DNA from: Candidatus Mycobacterium wuenschmannii
Lineage (GTDB): Bacteria > Actinomycetota > Actinomycetes > Mycobacteriales > Mycobacteriaceae
DNA length: 64,000 nt
Reading direction: 5' to 3'
Assembly: GCF_030252325.1 (NCBI RefSeq)
Contig: NZ_CP126981.1
Span: forward strand, 1,054,001-1,118,000
In this document: piece after piece, positions 41,468 through 51,315 of the stretch
How the letters are laid out: every line of letters starts with the position of its first letter
Numbering within the stretch: the stretch's first letter is position 1
Made by a program: the position numbers and the translations under genes
Notes under the pieces: model-generated
What the model saw: only the letters and a program-made list of their open reading frames with translations
Databases searched by the model: none
Told to the model about the DNA's origin: nothing

Positions 41468-44326
41468 CTAGGTGCTAACGGGAAGCGGATCCGACGGTCG
41501 CCGGCGCACCACGGTAGGCCACCAGAACCACGGCCCGAGGATGGCAAGGATGGACGGCACAACGAACGAGCGGACGATCAACGTGTCGAGCAGCAGGCCG
41601 ATGCACACGGTCGAGCCCATCTGACCGATCGTCCTCAGATCGCTGGTCAACATGGCCAGCATCGTGAACGCGAAGACCAATCCCGCCGACGTGACGACGC
41701 CTCCGGTACTGCCCAGAGCCCGGATCAGCCCGGTGTGCAGTCCGCCGTGCAGCTCTTCCTTGACCCGGTTGATCAGCAGCAGGTTGTAGTCCGATCCGAC
41801 CGCCACCAGGATGATGAAGGTCAGCGGCAGGATCAACCAGTGCAGCGGCAGCCCGATCAGGTGCTGCCACAGCAGGATCGACAGCCCGAACGCGCCCGCG
41901 TAGGAGAACGCCACGGTGGCCGGAATCACGAAGGCCGCCACCAGACTTCGCGTAATAAACATCATGATCAAAAAGATCAGCACGAACGCGGCTATCGCCG
42001 CAATGAGCAGATCGGACATCGCGTACTGCTTGATGTCCTTGTCGTTGGAGCCCGAACCGCCGATGTAGACCCGGGCGCCGGCGAGCGAGGTTTCCTTCAG
42101 CATCGTCTTGATCGCGTCGGGGAACATCTCGACGTGCTCGACGCCTTCGGGACCCATCGCGTCACCCTCGTGGGTGACGATGAAGCGCGCCGCCTTGCCG
42201 TCCGGCGACATCATCAGCTTCATACCGGTCTTGACGTCTTCGTTGTCGAAGCCCTCGTGCGGGATGTAGAAGAAGTCATCACTGCGCGACTGGTCCCAGT
42301 CGTTACCGACGTTGATCGAGTCCTCGTAGGTCTGCTGGGTCGATTGGGACTGTAGATCCGCCGACCCGTAACTGTTGACCAGCTTGGCCTTCAGGGCTTC
42401 GGTGTCGTCCGCCGTCGCTTTCAACTGCTCGATGATCTTCGGGAAGGTCTTGTCCACCTCCGTCAGCGAGATCCGCGCGTATTTGATGTCTTCAGCGAGG
42501 TGGTCGATTTGGTCCACCGTCGCGAAGACGGATCGGAATGTCCAGCAGATCGGGATGTCGAAGCAATGCTTCTCCCAAAAGAAATAGCTTTTGATCGGGC
42601 GGAAGAAATCGTCGAGATTCGACACGTCGTCGTTGATCTCGTTACTGACTGCCTCGAGATCTTCGATGGTCAGCACCGTCTTGTGCAGTTCATCGGAGAC
42701 CTTCTGAAAGAAGGTGATCTCCTTGCGCAGCACCTCCACGGAGTGCGACTGGATCTCAGCCTGCAGATCGGTGTTGTTGTTCTGTTCGATGTTGAAGGGC
42801 AACTGCGCGCCGTTACCACTTCCCTGAGTGGTGAACAGATAGGGGATCGAGGCGTGCTCGAGGGCGCGACCCAAAGGCCTTGTCATTCCTTGCACCATCG
42901 CCACCCCGTTGAGTCGAATCAGCGCCCTGTTGACCCGGTCGAGAGAGATGAAGTCCGCGGAGTTACGCATGTCGTGATCCGATTCGATCATCAGCATCTC
43001 GGAGAACAGCTTGCTCTTCGGAAAGTGTCGATCGGCGGCCTGGAAGCCCAAGTTGGCGGCCGCATCGCGCGGCTGATATTGACGATCGTCGTAGTTCTGC
43101 CGATAGCTCGGCACGAAAATGGCGCCCAGCATCACGATCGCCGAGCTGGCAACCAGGATCGGCACCGGCCAGCGCACGACGCTCGCGCCGATTCGCCGGT
43201 ACAGGTGCCCCCGGTCGTGCTGCCGCGGTTCGAACATCCCGAACAGGCTGCCGACCGTCAACACCGCCGGGCCGAGCGTCATTGCCGCGGCAATGGTGAA
43301 CAGCATCGTGATCGCCACGGCCGGACCCATGGTGTGGAAGTAGTTCAGCCGCGCGAAGGTCAGGCAGTAGCAGGCGCCGGCGATCGTCAACCCCGAACCG
43401 ACGACGATGGGCAAGACACCCTTGTAGGCGATGTAGAAGGCGTCTTCGCGGCTGTAGCCCTTGTTCCGTTCCTCGTGATAGCGGCCCATGAGAAAGATGC
43501 CGTAGTCGGTTCCCGCTCCCAGGGTCAACGCGATGACGATGTTCACCGCGAACGAGGACAGCTCGAGCCATCCGTGATGACCGAGGAACGAGACGAGTCC
43601 CTTGGCGAAGAGCATCTCGATGAGGACGCCGAGCAATACCGGCAGCACCGTCGGCGGGGAGCGGTAGACGATGATGAGCATCGCCAAGATGAGGAAGATC
43701 GTCACGATCGTGACGTTGTTCAGGCTGGCGTTGGCGATGCTCAGCGTGTCCGCGGCCAGCGGGGCAGCACCGCTGACGAACACTTTGAGGCCGGGCGGAG
43801 GGGTGTTGTTGTCCTTGCCGCCGTGTTCGACGATGTCGCGGACGGCGTTGACCGAATCGTTGGCTTCGATCGTCCCGATGTCGCCGGACAGCCGTAGCAG
43901 CACGTAGGTGCACTTGCCGTCGACGCTCTGCGCCCCGGCCGCGGTGAACGATTTGCCCCACAGGTCCATCACGTACTGAACGTGGCCGTTGTCGTGCGCG
44001 AGGCGCTTCATCAACTTGTCGTAGTAAGCGTGGTCCTGGTCGCCAAGCTTCCGGTTCTGCGCCTCGAGGACGACCATGCTCAAGTTCGTCGAGTTGGATT
44101 CGTGGAACTTCTCCCCGATGTGCAGCAGCGCCCGCTGCGATGGCGCGTAGTGCGGAACCATCGGGCCCGCAAGCTCTTCGGCGACGTCCTCCACCTTGGG
44201 TGTGAAGGCCGTCATCGTGACCGCGGTGAAGCCCCAGAAGAAGATGATCGGTATTGCGAACCGACGCACCATGCGGGGCAGGAACGGACGCTTGACCTGG
44301 TGCTCGTCCAGCCGGTGCTCGCTCAC
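41468..44326 (-). CDS. MmpL family RND transporter
   Basis: The 952-residue lipid/siderophore-type exporter has two large extracytoplasmic domains (about 55-190 and 400-740) and 11-12 membrane helices. The proton-relay Asp-Tyr pairs are visible in LGAGTDYGIFLMGRYHEE and AVGSDYNLLLINRVKEE, as in MmpL3. GTG at 44326 overlaps the mmpS stop (GTGA), the classic mmpS-mmpL arrangement. The substrate is unknown; mmpS/L pairs move envelope lipids, siderophores or drugs. Confidence 0.93.
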   Translation of the reverse strand: MSEHRLDEHQVKRPFLPRMVRRFAIPIIFFWGFTAVTMTAFTPKVEDVAEELAGPMVPHYAPSQRALLHIGEKFHESNSTNLSMVVLEAQNRKLGDQDHAYYDKLMKRLAHDNGHVQYVMDLWGKSFTAAGAQSVDGKCTYVLLRLSGDIGTIEANDSVNAVRDIVEHGGKDNNTPPPGLKVFVSGAAPLAADTLSIANASLNNVTIVTIFLILAMLIIVYRSPPTVLPVLLGVLIEMLFAKGLVSFLGHHGWLELSSFAVNIVIALTLGAGTDYGIFLMGRYHEERNKGYSREDAFYIAYKGVLPIVVGSGLTIAGACYCLTFARLNYFHTMGPAVAITMLFTIAAAMTLGPAVLTVGSLFGMFEPRQHDRGHLYRRIGASVVRWPVPILVASSAIVMLGAIFVPSYRQNYDDRQYQPRDAAANLGFQAADRHFPKSKLFSEMLMIESDHDMRNSADFISLDRVNRALIRLNGVAMVQGMTRPLGRALEHASIPYLFTTQGSGNGAQLPFNIEQNNNTDLQAEIQSHSVEVLRKEITFFQKVSDELHKTVLTIEDLEAVSNEINDDVSNLDDFFRPIKSYFFWEKHCFDIPICWTFRSVFATVDQIDHLAEDIKYARISLTEVDKTFPKIIEQLKATADDTEALKAKLVNSYGSADLQSQSTQQTYEDSINVGNDWDQSRSDDFFYIPHEGFDNEDVKTGMKLMMSPDGKAARFIVTHEGDAMGPEGVEHVEMFPDAIKTMLKETSLAGARVYIGGSGSNDKDIKQYAMSDLLIAAIAAFVLIFLIMMFITRSLVAAFVIPATVAFSYAGAFGLSILLWQHLIGLPLHWLILPLTFIILVAVGSDYNLLLINRVKEELHGGLHTGLIRALGSTGGVVTSAGLVFAFTMLAMLTSDLRTIGQMGSTVCIGLLLDTLIVRSFVVPSILAILGPWFWWPTVVRRRPSDPLPVST

Positions 44327-44790
44327 GCGGACTTCACCCGGCACTCGACGTCAGCGTCCGGATGATTGTCCGTGGCCTCGGGGACGCCGGCCTGCGGTGG
44401 CGGCAGCATGCCGTTGACCAGCATCCGGCATTGCAGCGGGCCGCCGTGGACGTGCACGGAGATGGCACCCGACGCCACTGTCAACGTGGTGGTCTCGTCG
44501 TGCGTCCAGGGTTCCTTGGTGAAGGTGACATCGACCGGATGCGGGTGTCCCTCGATGTCGACGTAGACGATCTTTCCCTTTTTGCCGACCGGCCCGATCA
44601 CCTGATAGGTGAGGCGTTTGACGTTGAACTGCTCCGGCGCCTGGGGGCCGTTCACGGTGATCACCGGTTCCGGCTCCGAGAACTGGTGCACCTTGTACAT
44701 GCACAGCAGGCCGACGCTGACGGCGATGACGGAAACCAGCGGCATCCAGGTTCGCGACAGGACGCTCCGCACGGTTCGACGAGGGCTCAC
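44323..44790 (-). CDS. MmpS family membrane accessory protein
   Basis: The 155-residue protein has one N-terminal membrane helix (about 16-34, WMPLVSVIAVSVGLLCMY) and a periplasmic beta domain with TYQVIGPVGKKGKIVYVDIE, the MmpS fold, and a Cys pair. The start is GTG 44790, chosen because GAAAGGG precedes it; an ATG at 44862 is also in frame but lies inside the upstream palindrome. It couples to mmpL by a 4-base overlap. Confidence 0.85.
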   Translation of the reverse strand: MSPRRTVRSVLSRTWMPLVSVIAVSVGLLCMYKVHQFSEPEPVITVNGPQAPEQFNVKRLTYQVIGPVGKKGKIVYVDIEGHPHPVDVTFTKEPWTHDETTTLTVASGAISVHVHGGPLQCRMLVNGMLPPPQAGVPEATDNHPDADVECRVKSA

Positions 44791-44859
44791 CCGATCACCC
44801 TTTCGGAACGACGTTTTCCCCGGAACTCGCTTTTTCGACCGACCTCGACGTCGGCTCGA

Positions 44860-44880
44860 CATATCAACCAGGTTGATATG
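44860..44880. promoter_or_regulatory. 21-base perfect palindrome upstream of mmpS
   Basis: CATATCAACC-A-GGTTGATATG is a perfect inverted repeat (10-base arms, one central base), 70 bases before the chosen mmpS start. This is the size and symmetry of a TetR-family operator. No tetR gene is adjacent, so the regulator would act from elsewhere. It overlaps an alternative ATG at 44862, which would be odd for a start codon and supports the later GTG. Confidence 0.65.
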
Positions 44881-44977
44881 AGTTCGTTATGACGTTACCA
44901 GTACAGAACGGGAACGACTACAACTTGCGGAACGTTATCACCCGCCCACGCACCCGGCAGCGTGGGCAACTGGGGCC

Positions 44978-45427
44978 TCAGGCCACTACCTCAGCGGTGC
45001 GCAGACGGCTCTTGAGCTTCCTCGCACGCAACAGCTGAATGGCCAGGTTGGAGGAGGTAAACATGGGGATCACGCCGATGAAGCTCCGCTCGGACGGGGT
45101 TGCTCCCTGGAGATACTCGAGACACCCGAACACGTAGTAGACCGAGAGCGCGAACAGGGTGAAGGGGATGCAGAAGGCCATCGGGTTGCCGCGGATGCTC
45201 ACGATGCGCTGGGCGTACTCGAACTCCTCGGACGTCATCGGTTCGCGTTTGCGCAATTTCTTGATGACTTTCGGTGCTGCGCCGATTTCCTCGCTGAACG
45301 GCAGTTTCGGTTCGCTTTCCAGCCGTCGCGCATAGATGGTGCCGATCGTCAGCAGGGTCAATGCGACCGCTAGCGCGATCAACGCGAACAAACCCCAGAA
45401 ATACGTACCCACGCCCAACGTGCCCAC
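44978..45427 (-). CDS. Hypothetical membrane protein, 149 residues
   Basis: The protein starts at GTG 45427 with AAGGAG 6 bases upstream. It has a hydrophobic helix near the N-terminus (TYFWGLFALIALAVALTLLT), a charged middle (EPKLPFSEEIGAAPKVIKKL), and one or two further helices (FCIPFTLFALSVYYVF). I do not recognise a family. It is divergent from the MFS transporter with a 102-base gap. A longer in-frame reading upstream is antisense to the MFS gene and was not used. Confidence 0.65.
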   Translation of the reverse strand: MGTLGVGTYFWGLFALIALAVALTLLTIGTIYARRLESEPKLPFSEEIGAAPKVIKKLRKREPMTSEEFEYAQRIVSIRGNPMAFCIPFTLFALSVYYVFGCLEYLQGATPSERSFIGVIPMFTSSNLAIQLLRARKLKSRLRTAEVVA

Positions 45428-45529
45428 ACCAAACTCCTTCGCTTTGCCGATCGAACCTAACACCGCGCACCGGATCCGGCCGCGCGCCGAGGCTGCAAGA
45501 CTGGCGGCAACGGAAGAGAACGGAGCAGC

Positions 45530-47005
45530 ATGAGCGGCAGCGCCCAGACCGGAACGATCAGCACCCGCGTGCCGGCCCGCTTGGACCGGCTGCCGTGGTC
45601 GCGGTTTCACTGGCGCGTCGTCGTCGGCCTCGGCGGGGTGTGGGTTTTGGACGGCCTCGAGGTGACGATGGTCGGCAACGTGTCGTCGCGCCTCACCGAA
45701 CATGGCAGCGGAATCGCCCTCACCCCAGGGGATATCGGCACCGCGGCAGCGTTCTACATCGCCGGGGCGTGTCTGGGCGCGCTGTTCTTCGGCCATCTGA
45801 CGGACCGCTTCGGACGGCGCAATCTTTTCATCCTGACGCTCGCGGTCTATCTGACCGCTACTGTCGCAACGGCTTTCGCGTTCGCGCCGTGGTACTTCTT
45901 CTTGACCCGGTTCTTCACCGGTGCAGGCATCGGCGGCGAGTACGCCGCCATCAACTCCGCGATCGACGAGTTGATTCCCGCGCGGGTTCGGGGCCGCGTG
46001 GATCTGATCATCAACGGGACCTACTGGCTCGGCTCGGCGGCCGGCGCGGGTGGGGCGCTCCTGCTCCTGGATACGTCGAACTTTCCCGAAGACATCGGCT
46101 GGCGCCTCGCGTTCGGGATCGGTGCCATCTTCGGCATATTCGTCCTGCTCGTGCGCCGCAACATCCCGGAGAGTCCGCGCTGGTTGTTCATTCACGGTCA
46201 CAACCGAGAAGCCGAAGAGATTGTCGGCGACATCGAGTCCGAGGTCGAGCGCGAAATCGGTCATCCGCTTCCGGAGCCGCAGGGTCAACCGCTGAAAGTC
46301 CGCCAGCGCGAGACGATTTCGTTCACCGAGATCGCTCGTGTCGCATTCACGCTCTATCCGCGGCGAGCGGTCCTGGGGTTGGCCCTGTTCATCGGGCAGG
46401 CGTTTCTGTACAACGGGGTCACGTTCAATCTCGGCACGCTGCTCAGCGGCTTCTACGGCGTGGACCCGGCCAAGGTTCCGCAGTTCTATGTGTTGTGGGC
46501 GCTGAGCAACTTCTTCGGGCCCTTGGTTCTCGGGCGGCTCTTCGACACCATCGGCCGGAAGCCGATGATCACGGCGTCCTACGTCGGCTCGGCCGCGGTG
46601 GCGGTGCTACTCGCCGTACTGTTCGTCACCCAGAGCGGGGGCGTCTGGGCCCTCATCGCCGTACTCGCCGCCACCTTCTTCCTCGCGTCGGCCGGTGCGA
46701 GCGCCGCCTACCTGACCGTCAGCGAGATCTTCCCGATGGAGACCCGGGCGCTGGCCATCGCATTTTTCTACGCGGTCGGCACCGGAATCGGCGGCATCAG
46801 CGGACCGCTGCTGTTCGGGCACCTGATCGAGTCCGGCCAGCGCGGCCAGGTGATGTGGTCGTTCCTCATCGGCGCCGCAGTCATGGCGATCGCGGGTCTG
46901 GTTGAACTGTGGCTCGGGATCAACGCCGAACAACGCCCGCTCGAGGAGTTGGCGCTGCCGTTGACGGTCGCCGATGCCGAGCGCGAGCAGGCCGACGGCC
47001 GCTGA
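45530..47005 (+). CDS. MFS transporter, sugar-porter-like
   Basis: The 491-residue protein has about 12 helices, motif A in GHLTDRFGRRNLFIL, sugar-porter motif IPESPRWLFIHG, and GAGIGGEYAAINSAIDE. The N-terminal Asp in WVLDGLEVTMVG recalls aromatic acid or sugar transporters. Substrate unknown. ATG start about 100 bases from the divergent membrane protein. Confidence 0.88.
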   Translation: MSGSAQTGTISTRVPARLDRLPWSRFHWRVVVGLGGVWVLDGLEVTMVGNVSSRLTEHGSGIALTPGDIGTAAAFYIAGACLGALFFGHLTDRFGRRNLFILTLAVYLTATVATAFAFAPWYFFLTRFFTGAGIGGEYAAINSAIDELIPARVRGRVDLIINGTYWLGSAAGAGGALLLLDTSNFPEDIGWRLAFGIGAIFGIFVLLVRRNIPESPRWLFIHGHNREAEEIVGDIESEVEREIGHPLPEPQGQPLKVRQRETISFTEIARVAFTLYPRRAVLGLALFIGQAFLYNGVTFNLGTLLSGFYGVDPAKVPQFYVLWALSNFFGPLVLGRLFDTIGRKPMITASYVGSAAVAVLLAVLFVTQSGGVWALIAVLAATFFLASAGASAAYLTVSEIFPMETRALAIAFFYAVGTGIGGISGPLLFGHLIESGQRGQVMWSFLIGAAVMAIAGLVELWLGINAEQRPLEELALPLTVADAEREQADGR

Positions 47006-47117
47006 AAGCGTCGGGTGAGCCACGTCCGCGTGAACGCTCGCTGAACTTGCGCAATTCGCTGCCGAGATGTCGCGGCGCAGGCTGCGGCGTTGTCTCCAAT
47101 TTGGAAGACTCGGCCTC

Positions 47118-47468
47118 ATGAGACGTCTGCTGATGCTGCTCAGCGCCCCCGCCATGGTCGTCATGGCCGCGCCGGCGTACGCCGACCCACCCCCCAACAA
47201 CGATGCCGATTTCCTCAAGCAACTCACTGCGGCCGGCTTGACCTATCAAGACGGGCCGCAAGCTGTCGCGGTCGCCAAGGACGTGTGCCAGTTGGTCGAC
47301 AAAGGCACACCGGACACCGACATCCAGAAGAACCTTCAACTGCGCAATCCCTCGTTCACTGGAAACGGCGCAGCGAAGTTCATGATGTTAGCCGCCGGCG
47401 AGTATTGCCCCAAGTACCTGACCGGCGAGGGACGCCCCGCGAAACCGCCGGGCGCACAAGGTAATTAA
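47118..47468 (+). CDS. Secreted DUF732 domain protein
   Basis: The 116-residue protein has a signal peptide (MRRLLMLLSAPAMVVMAAPA, Ala-Tyr-Ala cleavage site) and a DUF732 domain with NDADFLKQLTAAGLTYQDGP and two conserved Cys (KDVCQLV, GEYCPKY) likely bonded. DUF732 proteins are abundant small exported proteins of mycobacteria with unknown function. It converges with a short minus-strand frame with a 4-base overlap. Confidence 0.82.
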   Translation: MRRLLMLLSAPAMVVMAAPAYADPPPNNDADFLKQLTAAGLTYQDGPQAVAVAKDVCQLVDKGTPDTDIQKNLQLRNPSFTGNGAAKFMMLAAGEYCPKYLTGEGRPAKPPGAQGN

Positions 47469-47629
47469 GCGCTGCCGCGCACAACCTCGTCAGCGGCGGC
47501 GCGCATCCGCTCGGACAACCGCAGCAGGTCGTGTTCGCCGACGCCGTTCTGCAGCGTGTACGCGAGTTGCCGCAACTCGACGGCGCAATTGCGAAGCTCG
47601 TCCTCCAGTCGCGACTGAAGCGGGATCAT
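47465..47629 (-). CDS. Small helical hypothetical protein
   Basis: A 54-residue frame starts at ATG 47629 with AGGGAGA about 6 bases upstream. It has charged, helical repeats (SRLEDELRNCAVELRQLAYT, LSERMRAAADEVV) resembling small mycobacterial coiled-coil proteins. No family is recognised. The good ribosome binding site and helical character support it. The 258 bases between its start and the next gene hold no gene that I can see. Confidence 0.5.
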   Translation of the reverse strand: MIPLQSRLEDELRNCAVELRQLAYTLQNGVGEHDLLRLSERMRAAADEVVRGSA

Positions 47630-47887
47630 GGTGTTCTCCCTTGGGCAGTACTTGAGAAATGCTGACATCCAGTGCTCATGGCCGACCCCGCGACGACGGA
47701 TATGTCGTTGCGCCACAATGACATCGCGACCAGAACGTCGAGACCCACTGCACCGGTACTCCGACCGCAGGCATAGAGCGAAGGTAAGCGCCGTCCCTGC
47801 GCGCGGCATTAATAAATGGGATGGAGTCGCTGAGAAGAACTCAGCCGGATACACGCCACTCCTGTGACGAGGTGTTAGCTTCGGTCC

Positions 47888-48886
47888 GTGCCTGGACGCG
47901 GACAACCTATACGGATCGGCATTCTCGGCGCCGCGCGGATCGCTCCGTCGGCGCTCATCAAACCCGCCGAGGATAATCCCGCCGTAGTGGTGGCGGCGGT
48001 GGCCGCACGCGACGGTGACCGCGCCCGGGCTTTTGCCGCCAAACACGAGATCCCCCGCGTGCACGACACCTACGAAGCGCTGGTGGCCGATTCCGAGCTG
48101 GATGCGATCTACAACCCGTTGCCGAACGGTCTGCACGGCACATGGACCCGCGCCGCGCTGGACGCGGGCAAGCATGTGTTGTGCGAAAAGCCGTTCACCG
48201 CGAACGCCGCCGAGGCTCGGGAGATCGCGGAGCGCGCGTCGGCGACGAACCGGGTGGCGATGGAGGCGTTTCACTACCGCTACCACCCGCTCACCCTGCG
48301 CGCCGAGCAGATCATCGCCTCGGGCGCACTGGGCAAGCTGACACACGTCGAAGCGTCGCTGTGCTTTCCGCTGCCGAAATTCTCCGACATCCGCTACAAC
48401 TACGCGCTCGCCGGCGGTGCCCTGATGGACGCCGGCTGCTATGCGGTCCACATGGTTCGCACGTTCGGGGGATCGACGCCCGCGGTGACCTCGGCCCGGG
48501 CCAAGTTGCGTGATCCGCAGATCGACCGGGCGATGACCGCTGACCTCGCGTTCGACGCGGGGCACACCGGTCAGGTTCGGTGCTCGATGTGGTCGGCGCG
48601 ACTGCTCGAGACCAGTGCCCGAATCGTCGGCGAGCGGGGAGAGTTGAGGCTGTTCAACCCGGTGACGCCGCACCTCGTCAACCGGCTCGCCATCCGCACG
48701 CCGGAAGGCAAGCGCGTCGAACACTTCCCGCGCCGGCCGTCTTATGCCTACCAGCTCGACGCGTTCGCCGCCGCCGTGCTGCGCGGCGAGCCGGTGCCGA
48801 CCTCGCCCGAGGACGCCATCGAGAACATGACGGTGATCGATGCGATCTACCGTGCTGCCGATCTGCCGCTGCGCCAACCGAGCTGA
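47888..48886 (+). CDS. Gfo/Idh/MocA family oxidoreductase
   Basis: The 332-residue NAD(P)-dependent oxidoreductase has the dinucleotide motif IGILGAARIAPSALIKPA and the catalytic CEKPFTANAAEA motif (EKP). The C-terminal domain has GGALMDAGCYAVHMVR, typical of the family. It may act on an aldose, inositol or a non-sugar substrate such as dihydrodiols. GTG start. It leads a plus-strand run of accessory catabolic genes. Confidence 0.87.
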   Translation: MPGRGQPIRIGILGAARIAPSALIKPAEDNPAVVVAAVAARDGDRARAFAAKHEIPRVHDTYEALVADSELDAIYNPLPNGLHGTWTRAALDAGKHVLCEKPFTANAAEAREIAERASATNRVAMEAFHYRYHPLTLRAEQIIASGALGKLTHVEASLCFPLPKFSDIRYNYALAGGALMDAGCYAVHMVRTFGGSTPAVTSARAKLRDPQIDRAMTADLAFDAGHTGQVRCSMWSARLLETSARIVGERGELRLFNPVTPHLVNRLAIRTPEGKRVEHFPRRPSYAYQLDAFAAAVLRGEPVPTSPEDAIENMTVIDAIYRAADLPLRQPS

Positions 48887-48934
48887 TCGCCGAATGCCGG
48901 TCACGCAGGCAACCCAGCCCCATATCATCGGACG

Positions 48935-50545
48935 ATGAGCGTCGGCGGCCTGAATAGCCTGGGCTCGCCGGCTTTCACCGACGAGGAGGCCGCCCGCTAT
49001 CGGGCGGCGGGCTGGTGGTCTGACCTGACGTTGTCTCGCGCGGCGGCGCGCAATGCCGAGCAACGACCCGACCGCATCGCCTACGTCGACCACCACGGCT
49101 CGTCGTTGACCTGGCGTGAATTCGACGCGGCGACAACGGCTTTGGCGGAGCAATTGTCGGGGGCGGGGATCGTCCGCGGTGATCGGGTCGCGGTGTGGCA
49201 TGGCGATTCCGCCGCCATTCACGCCCTGTTCGTCGCCGTCGAGCGGTGCGGGGCGATCGTCGTCGGACTCGGCGCGCGGGCCGGCACCCGCGAGGTCACC
49301 GCGATACTGCAGAGCTCAGACCCGAAGTTGCTGATCAGCGATGTTCCTCGCGGCCGGGACGCGGTGCGGGCCGCCGCCGGCGCGGTGCCCACGGTGGTGC
49401 TGACCGCCGGTTTGCGCCTGGACCTCGAAGCCGCCCCCGCGGCGCTGCCGACGGCGCATACGCTCGGATCCGACGACGTGTTTCTGATCAACTCGACGTC
49501 GGGCACGACCGGGCTGCCCAAGTGCGTCGTACACACCCAGAACCGCTGGTATTACTTCCACCAGAAGGCGGTCGCCAATGGACGCCTCACTCCCGACGAC
49601 GTCTTCCTACCCGTCATCCCCACGCCGTTCGGGTTCGGACTCTGGACCAGCCACACGACGCCGATCCTGCTCGGCGCCGGCGCTGTCATCCTGGACCGCT
49701 TCAGCGCCCGTGCGACCTGCGAGGCGATCGCCGAGCACAGAGTCACCGTGTTGTGTTGTGTGAGTACACAGTTGACGATGCTGATCGCCGACAGCGCGTC
49801 ACGCGAGTATGACTTGAGTTCACTGCGGGTGGTCTTCACCGGCGGGGAAGCACTGCCATACCGCCCTGCGGCCGAGTTCGAAAAGCTCACCGGCGCAACA
49901 ATTCTGCAGTTCTACGGCTCTAACGAAACCGGCCTGCTCAGCGCCACCACGGTGGAAGACACCCAGTCACGCCGGCTACGCACCGCGGGACGGATCGTGC
50001 CCGAGATGGCGGTGCGCTTGTTCGATGGCGATCGCGACGTGACCGGCGTCGGCCGCGGCCAACCCGCATGCCGTGGCCCGGCGACGAGTCTGGGCTACCT
50101 CGGCGGCACCGATCATGACACGCTGTTCACCCGCGACGGCTGGATGCGGATGGGCGACATCTGCGAGATCGACGCCGACGGCTACCTAAGCGTCACCGGT
50201 CGCACCTCGGACTTCATTTTGCGCGGCGGCAAGAACATCAGCGCGGCTCAGGTCGAGGACGCCGCAACCACCCATCCGGCGGTCGCGGTCGCCGGGGCTG
50301 TGGCGATGCCAGATCCTATCTTCGGCGAAAAGGTCTGCCTCTACGCCGAACTCGTCGGTGGGGGAACCGTCGAGTTGGCCGAGCTGATCGAATTCCTGCT
50401 AGCGGCGGGCATTTCCAAGGAATTGCTACCCGAGCGTCTCATCGTGGTCGACGAGTTGCCGCGATCCTCGGGCGGCAAGATCGCCAAAGGCGTTCTTCGC
50501 GAGGACATTCGCGCCAGGATGGAGGCCGATGATGAACGTCCCTGA
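48935..50545 (+). CDS. Class I adenylate-forming enzyme (acyl-CoA ligase-like)
   Basis: The 536-residue enzyme has AMP-binding motif NSTSGTTGLPKCVVH, the ATP motif QFYGSNETGLLS and the A7 motif DGWMRMGDICEIDADGYLS. The C-terminal Lys motif is SSGGKIAKGVLRE. It activates a carboxylate as an acyl-AMP, probably forming a CoA thioester. The substrate is unknown. The stop overlaps the class II aldolase gene by 17 bases, so the two are cotranscribed. Confidence 0.88.
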   Translation: MSVGGLNSLGSPAFTDEEAARYRAAGWWSDLTLSRAAARNAEQRPDRIAYVDHHGSSLTWREFDAATTALAEQLSGAGIVRGDRVAVWHGDSAAIHALFVAVERCGAIVVGLGARAGTREVTAILQSSDPKLLISDVPRGRDAVRAAAGAVPTVVLTAGLRLDLEAAPAALPTAHTLGSDDVFLINSTSGTTGLPKCVVHTQNRWYYFHQKAVANGRLTPDDVFLPVIPTPFGFGLWTSHTTPILLGAGAVILDRFSARATCEAIAEHRVTVLCCVSTQLTMLIADSASREYDLSSLRVVFTGGEALPYRPAAEFEKLTGATILQFYGSNETGLLSATTVEDTQSRRLRTAGRIVPEMAVRLFDGDRDVTGVGRGQPACRGPATSLGYLGGTDHDTLFTRDGWMRMGDICEIDADGYLSVTGRTSDFILRGGKNISAAQVEDAATTHPAVAVAGAVAMPDPIFGEKVCLYAELVGGGTVELAELIEFLLAAGISKELLPERLIVVDELPRSSGGKIAKGVLREDIRARMEADDERP

Positions 50546-51305
50546 CGCCCGTCGAGGCGGACTGGAAGTGTGGGCGCCGGCGGTGGTACCGCCGATCGGC
50601 GTCGACCTCTCCGACGAGCAGTCGCTCGCGATCGCCTTCCGCCACCTCGCGGGCATCGGATTCGCGGAGAATCTGGCCGGGCACATCACCTGGCAACCGG
50701 ACGGGCAGACGGACATGTTCGTCAACCCGTGGGGGTTGTGGTGGCAGGAGATCACCGCTTCGGACATCTGCGTGGTCGACGCCGACGCTCGGGTAGTCAG
50801 CGGACGATGGGACGTGACGCCGGCGATCCACATTCACACCGAGTTGCACCGTGTCCGCGACGACGCACGTGTGGTCATCCACAACCATCCCTACTACGTG
50901 TGCGTTCTCGCCGCCCTCGGCAGGCTTCCCGAACTGGTTCATCAGACCGGTTCGTTGTTCCTGGACGACCTTTGCCTCGTCGCTGAGTACGACGGTGAGA
51001 TCGACAGTGCCGCGCGCGCAGCCGATCTCGCGAACAGCATCGGATCCGCCAACCTCACCATTCTGGCCAACCACGGTGTGATCGCCACCGGCCGCAACCT
51101 CGCAGAAGCCGTCTACCGCGCGGCGTCCATCGAACGGGTCTGCAAACTCGCGTACGACGTGCTGCTCACCGGCACGGAGCCCACTCCGATGAATTGGTCG
51201 GACATGGCCGGCATGCAGCGATCGCTCATCGAACGCGCGGCCGACGTCTATTGGGCGGGCGCGGCCCGCCTGACCATTAAAGCCGATCAGTCCGTGTTGA
51301 ATTGA
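50529..51305 (+). CDS. Class II aldolase/adducin family protein
   Basis: The 258-residue protein has metal-binding His residues in IHTELHRVRD and VIHNHPYYVCV, with NHGVIATGRNLAEAVYRA downstream, the fuculose-aldolase-type fold. Family members act as aldolases, epimerases or decarboxylases on aldol-type substrates. Two ATGs are adjacent (50529 and 50532). Substrate unknown; lies in an accessory catabolic run. Confidence 0.85.
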   Translation: MMNVPDARRGGLEVWAPAVVPPIGVDLSDEQSLAIAFRHLAGIGFAENLAGHITWQPDGQTDMFVNPWGLWWQEITASDICVVDADARVVSGRWDVTPAIHIHTELHRVRDDARVVIHNHPYYVCVLAALGRLPELVHQTGSLFLDDLCLVAEYDGEIDSAARAADLANSIGSANLTILANHGVIATGRNLAEAVYRAASIERVCKLAYDVLLTGTEPTPMNWSDMAGMQRSLIERAADVYWAGAARLTIKADQSVLN

Positions 51306-51315
51306 GCATGTTGCG

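Noticed and set aside
45428..46288. Long minus-strand extension of the 149-residue membrane protein
   Set aside because: It runs antisense to the MFS transporter, and a good ribosome binding site supports the internal GTG at 45427.
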